The notes under the pieces: model-generated
What the model was told of the DNA's origin: nothing
The model's database searches: none
What the model saw: only the letters and a program-made list of their open reading frames with translations
NCBI GenBank assembly: GCA_020634135.1
Contig: JACKCG010000003.1
Span: forward strand, 248,001-312,000
DNA from: Anaerolineaceae bacterium
GTDB taxonomy: Bacteria; Chloroflexota; Anaerolineae; Aggregatilineales; Phototrophicaceae
Length of the DNA stretch: 64,000 bases
Direction: 5' to 3'
Translations under genes and position numbers: made by a program
In this document: positions 52,092 through 60,297 of the stretch, one piece after another
How the letters are laid out: each line of letters begins with the position of its first letter
How positions within the stretch are numbered: position 1 is the stretch's first letter

Positions 52092-52637
52092 ATGGCCCGG
52101 ATTACCCAACGGATAGGATTTACCCGCTACGAAGCTGATGAGCATTATAAACTCGCGTTGGACGCCTACCGGAAGAACCGTTTTGATACGGCGATCACGC
52201 ATATGGACGACGCGATCATCCTGCTGCCCACCAAAGCGGAATACTACGCGACTCGCGGCTTTTTTTACCTGGAAGATGATGTCAAACATAAGGCGTTGGC
52301 CGATTTTGAGAAGGCGCTCAAGATCAACCGGCTAGAGATGCTGGCTCACTATGGGCGAGGGGTAATCGCCTACCAGGACGGCAACATGGAGGAGGCGCTG
52401 GCCCACTTCACCGACGCCTATAAAGCCGCACCTAACCGCCCGGAAACCCTGTATTACATGGCGCTGGTGTATCACCGCCAGCGGAACAATGCTGTCGCTA
52501 AACAGTGGATGGAACAGGCACTAGGGTTGTTCGAGGCCGCCGACGACAAGCGCAAGAGTGACGCCGCCCGCTGGTTGAAAGAGATCGAGCGGGCGCTGGA
52601 GACGCAGGCGCTGCCGGGGCCGGGCAAGGCATTATAG
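52092..52637 (+). CDS. TPR-repeat protein
   Basis: A 181-residue soluble protein with three to four TPR units (ADEHYKLALDAYRKNRFDTA, AEYYATRGFFYLEDD, HYGRGVIAYQDGNMEEALAH, PETLYYMALVYHRQRNNAVA). Such proteins mediate protein-protein contacts. It follows the LysM-like gene by 23 bases. Confidence 0.85.
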   Translation: MARITQRIGFTRYEADEHYKLALDAYRKNRFDTAITHMDDAIILLPTKAEYYATRGFFYLEDDVKHKALADFEKALKINRLEMLAHYGRGVIAYQDGNMEEALAHFTDAYKAAPNRPETLYYMALVYHRQRNNAVAKQWMEQALGLFEAADDKRKSDAARWLKEIERALETQALPGPGKAL

Positions 52638-52905
52638 CGGCACGAGGTGGCAAGGCAAGTAATGTTGACGTGCACTGTGATTGCCGCGCCGGGAGTTGTA
52701 CAAATGGCCTCCTCGTACAGACAGATGTGGGATCGCTCCGCCTGCTCACGGGAGAAGCCATTCTGGGGCGTTAGTCAGTCCCCTTAATTAAAAAGGAGAT
52801 TCCATCCCCTCGCCACATTTTTCCCCGATTCCGGACTCATCATCCCCGCCGGTTTGTGCTATCGTTATTCCGGTGCAACCTGCAATTCGGAAGGCGATAT
52901 ACTCT

Positions 52906-53844
52906 ATGACGGAAACCTACGTTGTGACCGGGGGCGCGGGCTTCATCGGGTCGCATATCGCGGAACGCCTGCTCAACGACGGCCACCGGGTGCGCGTGGT
53001 GGATAACCTCGTGACCGGCAGCCGGAGCAACCTGGCGCATCTGCGCGGCGACCTGGAATTTTACGAGGTCAGCATCACCGACCAGGACGCGCTGCCCCCC
53101 ATTTTTGCCGGTGTGGATTACGTGTTTCATCAGGCGGCGCTGCCCTCTGTCCCCCGCAGCATTGACGACCCGCTCACGACGCACCATACCGCCGCCACCG
53201 GCACGCTGAATGTGCTGATTGCGGCGCGAGATGCCGGGGTCAAGCGCGTGATTTATGCTGCGTCATCGTCAGCCTATGGCAATATCGCCGGGGATGCCAA
53301 AACCGAGGAAATGCCACCCCATCCACTTTCGCCTTATGCCGTTTCCAAGCTGGCCGGGGAGTTCTACTGCCAGTCGTTCTACCAGGTGTACGGGCTGGAA
53401 ACCGTGTGCCTGCGTTATTTCAACGTGTTTGGCCCGCGCCAGGACCCGCTTTCACAGTACGCGGCGGTTATCCCCTTGTTTATTACGGCGATGCTGGACG
53501 GACAACCGCCTACGATCTACGGTGATGGCCTGCAATCCCGCGATTTCACTTATATTGACAATGTCGTACACGGCAATCTGCTGGCGCTGCGTGCGCCGGG
53601 CGTGGGTGGAGAAATGCTCAACCTGGCAACCGGCGGGCAGATCACCCTGCTCGACCTGATGAACAAGCTCAACGCGCATTTAGGGACGGCCTTCGAACCG
53701 ATCCATGCCGCAGCGCGCCCTGGCGATGTCAAGCACTCGCGTGCCGGAATTGAGAAGGCACAGCGGCTCCTGGGCTATGAGCCGGTCGTGGATTTCGACG
53801 CAGGGCTGGCGCAAACGGTTGCCTGGTACCAGGGAATCGCGTAG
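52906..53844 (+). CDS. NAD-dependent epimerase/dehydratase (UDP-glucose 4-epimerase-like)
   Basis: A 312-residue SDR-extended enzyme. VTGGAGFIGSHIAERLL is the NAD-binding motif. YAASSSAYGN contains the catalytic Ser, and PYAVSKLAGEFYC contains the Tyr-x3-Lys pair. FNVFGPRQDP is the substrate-binding loop of GalE/WbpP-like UDP-hexose epimerases. It likely makes a sugar nucleotide for the glycosyltransferase that starts 2 bases downstream. AAGG lies 11 bases before ATG 52906. Confidence 0.9.
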   Translation: MTETYVVTGGAGFIGSHIAERLLNDGHRVRVVDNLVTGSRSNLAHLRGDLEFYEVSITDQDALPPIFAGVDYVFHQAALPSVPRSIDDPLTTHHTAATGTLNVLIAARDAGVKRVIYAASSSAYGNIAGDAKTEEMPPHPLSPYAVSKLAGEFYCQSFYQVYGLETVCLRYFNVFGPRQDPLSQYAAVIPLFITAMLDGQPPTIYGDGLQSRDFTYIDNVVHGNLLALRAPGVGGEMLNLATGGQITLLDLMNKLNAHLGTAFEPIHAAARPGDVKHSRAGIEKAQRLLGYEPVVDFDAGLAQTVAWYQGIA

Positions 53845-53846
53845 CG

Positions 53847-54971
53847 ATGCGAGTCGTGCATGTCATTAAGGTGACCGGGATTGCCGGGGCGGAGCGCCAT
53901 TTGCTCACGCTGCTGCCTGCCTTGCAGGAGCGCGGTGTTGAGGTGCATCTTGTGCCGCTGACCGAGCCGGACAACCCGGTGGCGGATTTTGTCAATGCGC
54001 TGCAAGAACGAGAAGTCACAGTTCACCCGATGGTCATCCGGCATGACGCCGATATACGAATGGCCTGGCGTTTGCGTGACCTGTTCCGCCAGTCAGCGCC
54101 GGACATCGTCCATACACACCTGCTGCACGCTGATTTATACGGCATTCCGGGGGCGAAACTGGCGGGCGTGCCGGTCATCATCACTGGGCGGCACAATGAC
54201 AACGCCTTCCGCCGTCGTTTCCCCGTGCGACAGATCAATCAGGGGCTGTGGCGGCTGGTGGATGCAGGAATCGCCATTTCGGATTCCATCGCCCGGTTTG
54301 CGCGGGAGATCGAAGGCGCACCCGCCGCGAAAGTCCACCGCATTTACTACGGGCTGGACTTCGACCCGCACGCGGTTGACCGGAATGAATCCCGCCGGGC
54401 GCTGCGGGATGACCTGCGACTTGCCCCGGAGACGCCCCTGGTGGGGATTGTGTGCCGTTTGGTGGAGCAAAAAGGGCTGGTCTACGGACTGCGGGCGTTC
54501 AGCAAAGCTGCCGCCGAGTCTCCGGCGCACCTGGTCATTGCCGGGGATGGCCCACTGCGGGCTGCGCTGGAAGCTGAAGCGCAGACGCTCGGCATCGCTG
54601 ACCGGGTACACTTCCTCGGCTGGCGCGATGATGTGCCGCACTTGATGGCTGCGCTCGATGTATTCCTGCTGCCGAGCCTGTGGGAAGGGTTCGGCCTGGT
54701 GCTGCTGGAAGCGATGGCGCAGCAAACCCCGATTGTCGCCAGTGCCGTGAGCGCCATCCCGGAAATCGTCATTGACGGGCAAACCGGCCTGCTCGCTCCG
54801 CCGCGTGCTGTGGATGGGCTGACGGGGGCGCTGCTCCGGCTGCTGAGTGACCTGCCGTTGGCGCGCCACCTGGGGCTGATGGGGCAGGAACGCCTGGAAA
54901 CTACGTTCAGCGCCAGGGCAATGATTGAGGCGACACACGAGTTATACCGTGAGTTGCTGAAAAATCGCTAA
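53847..54971 (+). CDS. Glycosyltransferase family 4
   Basis: A 374-residue GT-B enzyme. The N-terminal domain starts VVHVIKVTGIAGAERHLLTL, and HTHLLHADLYG resembles GT4 acceptor loops. In the C-terminal domain VGIVCRLVEQKGLVYGLRAF and PSLWEGFGLVLLEAMAQ supply the donor-binding E-x7-E motif. It transfers a sugar from a nucleotide donor, probably UDP-linked given the epimerase gene immediately upstream. It starts directly after the epimerase stop and ends 80 bases before nhaA. Confidence 0.92.
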   Translation: MRVVHVIKVTGIAGAERHLLTLLPALQERGVEVHLVPLTEPDNPVADFVNALQEREVTVHPMVIRHDADIRMAWRLRDLFRQSAPDIVHTHLLHADLYGIPGAKLAGVPVIITGRHNDNAFRRRFPVRQINQGLWRLVDAGIAISDSIARFAREIEGAPAAKVHRIYYGLDFDPHAVDRNESRRALRDDLRLAPETPLVGIVCRLVEQKGLVYGLRAFSKAAAESPAHLVIAGDGPLRAALEAEAQTLGIADRVHFLGWRDDVPHLMAALDVFLLPSLWEGFGLVLLEAMAQQTPIVASAVSAIPEIVIDGQTGLLAPPRAVDGLTGALLRLLSDLPLARHLGLMGQERLETTFSARAMIEATHELYRELLKNR

Positions 54972-55000
54972 TTTCCCTCTTATAGAAACAAAAGAATTTT

Positions 55001-55045
55001 CCTGTATATTATAGTCTCCACTAATTATATATACCCATATACAGG
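55001..55045. promoter_or_regulatory. Inverted repeat around the nhaA promoter and ribosome site
   Basis: CCTGTATAT (55001-55009) pairs with ATATACAGG (55037-55045) across 27 bases. The left arm overlaps a TATATTATAG -10 candidate and the right arm enters the ribosome site AGGAG. It could be an operator pair for a regulator. Confidence 0.4.
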
Positions 55046-55051
55046 AGACCG

Positions 55052-56383
55052 ATGAACATCACGACAGCACCTAAACCCACTCAGGTACTGCCTATTCTGC
55101 GCCCTTTCCAACGCTTCTTTAAAACTGAGGCTTCCAGCGGCATTTTGCTGCTGGCCTTCACCGTCATCGCGCTTATCTGGGCCAACTCGCCCTGGGCAGC
55201 ATCCTACGAAAGCCTGTGGCAGACTCCCGTCACCATCGGTGGCGGCATACTTTCGCTCACCAAGCCATTGATCTTATGGATTAACGATGGCCTGATGGCG
55301 GTTTTCTTCTTCCTGGTCGGCCTGGAAATCAAGCGTGAAATCCTGGTCGGTGAACTGGCGTCGTTCCGGCGGGCGGCGCTGCCCGTTATCGCGGCGCTGG
55401 GCGGCCTGCTCACCCCGGCGCTGATCTACACTTTGTTGAATGCCGGGCAGGAAAGCGCAGCCGGTTGGGGGATTCCCATCGCTACCGATATTGCCTTCGC
55501 CCTGGGAATTATGGCGCTCCTGGGAGACCGTGTGCCAACCTCGCTCAAAATCTTCCTGACCGCGCTGGCGATTGTGGATGACCTCAGCGCGGTGCTGGTG
55601 ATTGCCTTGTTCTATACGGCGGAAATTGCCTGGGTAAGTTTACTGGTCGGCTTCATCGCGTTGGGGATTTTGTTCCTGCTTAACCGCCTGGGTGTGCATA
55701 ATAGCCTGATTTACGCTGTTTTAGGCATCGTTGTCTGGGTGGCATTCCTGAAGTCCGGCGTTCATGCCACCATCGCCGGGGTACTGTTGGCGCTCACGAT
55801 CCCGGTACGTACACATCTGAACCCCGATCATTTTATCCGCGACAGCCGGGGGCTGCTCGACAAATTTGAACATGCTGGCGATAACGGCAACGGCGAAAGC
55901 GTTTTGGTGAACGAAACCCGTCAGGCTGCCGTCCACGCCCTGGAAGCCGCAGCGGGACAGGTACAGGCGCCCTTGCAGCGCATCGAGCATAATCTCGTCC
56001 CCTGGGTGGCCTTCTTTATTATGCCGGTTTTCGCGCTGGCGAATGCCGGTGTCGCTCTGAGTGGCGACATTGGCGCGACGGTATCGCAACCGGTTACGCT
56101 GGGGGTGATCTTCGGGCTGGTGATCGGCAAGCCGTTGGGAATTACCCTGTTTTCGTGGCTGGCGGTGCGCGTTGGCCTGGCAGATAAACCGGCAGATGTC
56201 ACCTGGGGGCAATTGCACGCCGTCGGTTGGCTGGCTGGAATAGGTTTCACGATGTCGCTGTTTATCGCCGGGTTAGCTTTCGGCGGAATAGAACTGCTGC
56301 CTCTGGCGAAAACCGGGATTCTCATTGCATCGCTCATCGCCGGGATGATCGGTTATGTCCTGCTGCGCCGCCAACTGGCCTGA
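55052..56383 (+). CDS. nhaA: Na+/H+ antiporter NhaA
   Basis: A 443-residue membrane protein with about twelve helices. FFLVGLEIKREILVGEL near residue 92, IPIATDIAFALGIMALLGDR near 145 and LTALAIVDDLSAVLVIALFY near 175 are diagnostic; the Asp-Asp pair in VDDLSA binds the exchanged ions. NhaA exports Na+ for H+ import and controls cytoplasmic pH. An insertion of about 60 residues with ESVLVNETRQAAVHALEAA lies in the middle loop, as in several long NhaA proteins. A ribosome site (CAGGAG) precedes the start. Confidence 0.95.
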   Translation: MNITTAPKPTQVLPILRPFQRFFKTEASSGILLLAFTVIALIWANSPWAASYESLWQTPVTIGGGILSLTKPLILWINDGLMAVFFFLVGLEIKREILVGELASFRRAALPVIAALGGLLTPALIYTLLNAGQESAAGWGIPIATDIAFALGIMALLGDRVPTSLKIFLTALAIVDDLSAVLVIALFYTAEIAWVSLLVGFIALGILFLLNRLGVHNSLIYAVLGIVVWVAFLKSGVHATIAGVLLALTIPVRTHLNPDHFIRDSRGLLDKFEHAGDNGNGESVLVNETRQAAVHALEAAAGQVQAPLQRIEHNLVPWVAFFIMPVFALANAGVALSGDIGATVSQPVTLGVIFGLVIGKPLGITLFSWLAVRVGLADKPADVTWGQLHAVGWLAGIGFTMSLFIAGLAFGGIELLPLAKTGILIASLIAGMIGYVLLRRQLA

Positions 56384-56468
56384 CCGTCACTGACTTCCAG
56401 TGTGGACGCCACCCCGGTCATTGACTACAATGCGGGAGCGTATCATCAAGCCGCTGGCGGAGTCAGAC

Positions 56469-56969
56469 ATGGATAACCATTCAATTGAGAGCGTGATTCA
56501 GGATGAACTGGAACTGGTCGCGGCGATCAAGCACACCTCAAACCGGCTGGCGCTGCCGGTGGTGCTGGTGCTGGTGAAGACGCTGGTGCTACCGCTCCTG
56601 GTCTTCATGCTGCTGGGTCTGGTCGGCGTGTTGGCCCGCCAGTATGTAGACAATGCCTTCCAGGATGAATTCCTTAGCTTTACGACCACGCTTTCCAGCT
56701 ACATCGTCCTGCTGGGCGGCACATGGTACACGTTACGCTGGTCAGACCGCCGCTTTGGCGGGGCCAGCCTCATCAAAGGGCTGGGGGGGGTGCTGCGCCA
56801 GGTTGCTCGCCTCGAAACGGCTATTGAGGGAGCGAAAGCCTCCGGCGATACCGACCCGGCCACTGCCGAAAGATTATCCAGCATGGCCTATGCCGCCTGG
56901 GAGCATTACACCGGCGTGATGCAGGCCGCCGGATTTTCGGTTGACTCTACCGCCCCGCCCGAAGGGTAG
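56469..56969 (+). CDS. Hypothetical two-helix membrane protein
   Basis: A 166-residue protein. Two helices (LPVVLVLVKTLVLPLLVFMLLG and TLSSYIVLLGGTWYTLRW) separate an acidic N-terminal segment (ESVIQDELELVAAI) from a C-terminal helical tail (LETAIEGAKAS). I do not recognise it. ATG 56469 follows GGAG at 7 bases. It lies 85 bases after nhaA and may be cotranscribed. Confidence 0.65.
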   Translation: MDNHSIESVIQDELELVAAIKHTSNRLALPVVLVLVKTLVLPLLVFMLLGLVGVLARQYVDNAFQDEFLSFTTTLSSYIVLLGGTWYTLRWSDRRFGGASLIKGLGGVLRQVARLETAIEGAKASGDTDPATAERLSSMAYAAWEHYTGVMQAAGFSVDSTAPPEG

Positions 56970-57303
56970 CATAACCCGGCGGCAGTTCTCCCTGCCAAAA
57001 CAGACGATTTCAATTCATACGCCCGTGTGGTTTCAGTGAACACCGCACGGGCGTTTGTGTTTGGTCGCTGGCAAAATAACCATCACGGATTTCAAACGCA
57101 AATTTGGGATTGGGTAGGCCAACCTTAAGTAATGATATGTAATTTACGCCCTACAATGAATTTATTCGATTACGCGGAATACACAGTTGAGGCTGGCGAG
57201 GATCGCTGGAGCGAGTATCAAATGCTGTCATTACTCCTGTGGGGTAGTGTGTCGAAAACGGTACAGTAGACGAGTTTTCCTTCTACAAGTAGGAGACATC
57301 AAC
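56970..57303. other. Intergenic region before the sensing operon
   Basis: 334 bases. A strong terminator (57019-57062) ends upstream transcription. The AT-rich stretch 57120-57180 probably holds the promoter of the solute-binding protein gene; AGGAGA at 57290-57295 is its ribosome site. No coding frame supported. Confidence 0.5.
57019..57062 (+). terminator. Terminator after the nhaA region
   Basis: ACGCCCGTGTGGT pairs with ACCGCACGGGCGT over 13 bp (one G-U pair), with a 10-base loop, followed by TTGTGTTT. Confidence 0.75.
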
Positions 57304-58335
57304 ATGGTTAGCAGACTGATAAAGATTGGTTTGGCGGGAATTATAGTAGGTTTCATATTAACAGGGTGTGCCCCTTCCAATGGACAGCCTGAAACGAATG
57401 TTCGAAGTGCTGAAAAAGTGTCATTAAGCTTTCAGCTAGGCTGGGTCCATGAATATTCTGCCGCCGGACAGTATATGGCTATCGAAAATGGGCGTTACTC
57501 CGATGAAAATCTGACTGTAACCCTGATTGAGGGCGGATTCGGCGAAACTGGTTTCATTGAACCGATTGATGCGGTAGTCAATGGGACGGCGGATTTTGGC
57601 GCGACCAGTATTTCCAGTCTCCTCACGGCTCGCGCTGCCGGGAAGCCCGTTGTAGCAATAGCGACTATCAATCAGCACAGCCCTTTCGCGTTGATCTCTC
57701 TGGCAGATCGAGGAATCAACCGTCCCCGTGACCTGATTGGTAAAACGGTATCTGTCGCCCAAGGCGGCGCAATGTTGAGCTATGAGTCCTTTTTATCCAC
57801 ACAGAACATAGACCCGGAATCAGTACAGTTGATTCCGCGAACTGACTTTGGAGTGGAGCCGCTGATTAACGGCGACGTGGATGTCCTGGGCGGCTGGATT
57901 ATCAATGAAAATGTAGCGCTTGGAGAAGCAGGTTATGAGACGAATTTTATTCTCCTGAGCGACTATGCCATTGACTCGTATGACACGCTGATTTTCACCA
58001 CTGAGGATATGGTGAATAATCGCCCGGATGTGGTCGAGCGGTTTCTTCGGGCAACGCTGCTGGGATGGCAGGATGTGATCAGCAATGCCGATCAAGCTGC
58101 CAAGATAACGGTGAAATATGGTACTGACTTAGTTCAGGAAGAACAACTGCGCCGGCTTGAAGCCTTCATTCCGCTTATGAGTTCAGCGGGCAGTCGGACT
58201 GGACTTATGTCGGCGGAGGTCTGGGATTTTAACTATCAACTTTTGCTGGATGGTGGTCTGCTCGAAGCGCCGGTGGATGTTCAGTCAGCTTACACCCTGT
58301 CCTTCTTAAATCGAATCTATGACGATAACCAGTAA
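57304..58335 (+). CDS. NMT1/THI5-like solute-binding lipoprotein
   Basis: A 343-residue exported protein. The lipobox is FILTGC near residue 20. The body resembles ABC-transporter substrate-binding proteins of the NMT1/SsuA class (LSFQLGWVHEYSAAGQYMA, GTADFGATSISSLLTARAAG, GGWIINENVALGEAGY). Members bind pyrimidine, sulfonate or nitrate-like ligands. No permease or ATPase gene is present. The next two genes encode signalling proteins, so this protein may present its ligand to a receptor. ATG 57304 has AGGAGA upstream; a long upstream frame to 57187 is rejected. Confidence 0.87.
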   Translation: MVSRLIKIGLAGIIVGFILTGCAPSNGQPETNVRSAEKVSLSFQLGWVHEYSAAGQYMAIENGRYSDENLTVTLIEGGFGETGFIEPIDAVVNGTADFGATSISSLLTARAAGKPVVAIATINQHSPFALISLADRGINRPRDLIGKTVSVAQGGAMLSYESFLSTQNIDPESVQLIPRTDFGVEPLINGDVDVLGGWIINENVALGEAGYETNFILLSDYAIDSYDTLIFTTEDMVNNRPDVVERFLRATLLGWQDVISNADQAAKITVKYGTDLVQEEQLRRLEAFIPLMSSAGSRTGLMSAEVWDFNYQLLLDGGLLEAPVDVQSAYTLSFLNRIYDDNQ

Positions 58336-58411
58336 GCACTAGGGGCACACGTATCGTCATGTGTCTTTTCACCTATTGCTCAGTGTAATCACGGTGGGAG
58401 GAGAAGAAAGT

Positions 58412-60262
58412 ATGAATACAGAAACAAACCACATACGGGTGCCAGCCTGGCGGCGTTTGCGCTCGAATCTGGTTCTTTATGCCGTTTTGTTGGCGATCAT
58501 CCCTGTGATCCTCGTATCTTACGTCAATTACGGCCAGACCCTTGCCCATGATGAAGAGACGATCTTGGATACCCTTAACCTGGAGGCGAACGCAAAACAG
58601 GATGCTATTGAAACCTGGCTTGCTTCGTCAAACCTGCAATTTGACTCTTTTCTCGCATCGTCTAGTAACTACTCTTATCTGGTATTGTCTGCTATCCCTA
58701 AAATACCATCAGACGCGCCATCAAACTCCGTTAACCGACTGCTGGCCTCTGCCATCAGTTTTGAAACGAACGAAGCGCAACTCTACACCGAATTGTTTAT
58801 CTACGATGAAACCGGGCGCATTCTCTTCTCGTCTGACATCAATCAGGTCGGGAAAGTCGTTTCTCGCCAACCGTACTTTGAGCCTAGTCTGAACGGTAGC
58901 TATATCCAATTTCCTTACTACCAGGTTGGCAGCTCTGACTTGACTATGATGATTACTCGCCCGCTGCTTTCTACGGAAGGTCGCCTGGTCGGTGTGGTCG
59001 TGGGGCGGTTAAATCTTGAAACACTCAGTGCGATCATTGAACGTGCGTCTATAGATCGTGATACGAATGAGACCTTTCTCATTAGCCGGGAAAATAATTT
59101 CCTGATCACGCCCAGCCGATTTCCCGGTTATGGCTTTAACCGTTCGTATCAGGACCCGGCCATTAATGCAGCCCTGAACGGTGAAGATGGTCAGGAAGAG
59201 TACGATGACTATCGCTCTGTGTCCGTTTTTGGTGTGTACCGGTGGATACCTGACTTGCAGGCTGGTCTGATTACCAAAATTGACAAGACAGAGGCACTGA
59301 ATGAAACCAACGAGGTGTTGAATACGACGATTCGTTTGGCTGGTGGTGTGGCACTGATCGCCGCTCTCATCGGTTTCTTCGTGGCGACGGCGGTTGCTCG
59401 TCCTATTATCGCGCTGACGAATATGGCGGTACAGGTCGCACAGGGGAACCTGGACGCACACTTCGATGTGCGGGTACACAATGAAATCGGCGTACTTGCC
59501 GACACATTCAACAATATGACCAGCCAGCTACGCGAATTCATTATTTCACTGGAAGACCGCGTGAATGAGCGTACCCGTGACCTGCAAGCGGTGACGGACG
59601 TGAACACCCAGATTTCTACCATTCTGGAAGTAGATCGCCTGTTGCAGGACGTGGTAGACCTGACGAAAGAGCGGTTTGGTCTGTACCATGCCCACATTTA
59701 CCTGCTGGATGAAACCAACCGGACGCTGACATTGACGGTAGGCGCCGGGCACGTTGGGCGGCAGATGGTGGCTGAAGTCCGCACAATTGATATGACGAAC
59801 CAGCAGAGTATTGTTGCCAGCGCGGCCCGCAGCCGGCGGGGGGTCATCATTAATGACGTGCGCAAATCCGCGACTTTCCTGCCACATCCGCTGCTGCCGA
59901 ATACGGCATCTGAACTGGCGGTGCCGCTGGTTTCCCGCAACGAACTGATGGGTGTACTGGATGTCCAGAGCGACACTCCTGGCTACTTTACCCAGGATGT
60001 GCTGGGTGTGATGGAACTGCTGGCCGGCCAGGTCGCTAGCGCTTTGAGTAATGCCAGTCTGTATGAGGCCGCTGAACGCACCAGCCGTTACGAGCGAGCG
60101 ATGGGTAACATTGACCGCCAGATTCAGGGCGCAGCGGATATGGACGAAATTTTGCAGATTACGGTACGTGAACTGGGCAAAGCCCTGCGCGTTCCGCACA
60201 CAGCGATTGAACTACAGATAGGGGGCGGCAATGGCGCTTCTGATGACGAACCCCGTAATTGA
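58412..60262 (+). CDS. dCache-HAMP-GAF receptor without kinase domain
   Basis: A 616-residue membrane protein. TM1 lies at about residues 19-37, followed by a double-Cache extracellular domain of about 265 residues (LFIYDETGRILFSSDIN, MITRPLLSTEGRLVGVVVG), TM2 near 304-325 (AGGVALIAALIGFFVATAVA), a HAMP domain (ARPIIALTNMAVQVAQGNLD), a coiled coil and a GAF domain (about 410-560, FGLYHAHIYLLDETNRTL). It ends soon after the start of a second GAF-like segment (ILQITVRELGKALRVPHTAI). No HisKA or methyl-accepting domain follows. It needs a partner; the next gene, 35 bases downstream, encodes a related kinase. GGAGGAG precedes the start. Confidence 0.9.
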   Translation: MNTETNHIRVPAWRRLRSNLVLYAVLLAIIPVILVSYVNYGQTLAHDEETILDTLNLEANAKQDAIETWLASSNLQFDSFLASSSNYSYLVLSAIPKIPSDAPSNSVNRLLASAISFETNEAQLYTELFIYDETGRILFSSDINQVGKVVSRQPYFEPSLNGSYIQFPYYQVGSSDLTMMITRPLLSTEGRLVGVVVGRLNLETLSAIIERASIDRDTNETFLISRENNFLITPSRFPGYGFNRSYQDPAINAALNGEDGQEEYDDYRSVSVFGVYRWIPDLQAGLITKIDKTEALNETNEVLNTTIRLAGGVALIAALIGFFVATAVARPIIALTNMAVQVAQGNLDAHFDVRVHNEIGVLADTFNNMTSQLREFIISLEDRVNERTRDLQAVTDVNTQISTILEVDRLLQDVVDLTKERFGLYHAHIYLLDETNRTLTLTVGAGHVGRQMVAEVRTIDMTNQQSIVASAARSRRGVIINDVRKSATFLPHPLLPNTASELAVPLVSRNELMGVLDVQSDTPGYFTQDVLGVMELLAGQVASALSNASLYEAAERTSRYERAMGNIDRQIQGAADMDEILQITVRELGKALRVPHTAIELQIGGGNGASDDEPRN

Positions 60263-60297
60263 GCGCAGATCTGTGGGAATTGGGGAGATGATGAACT

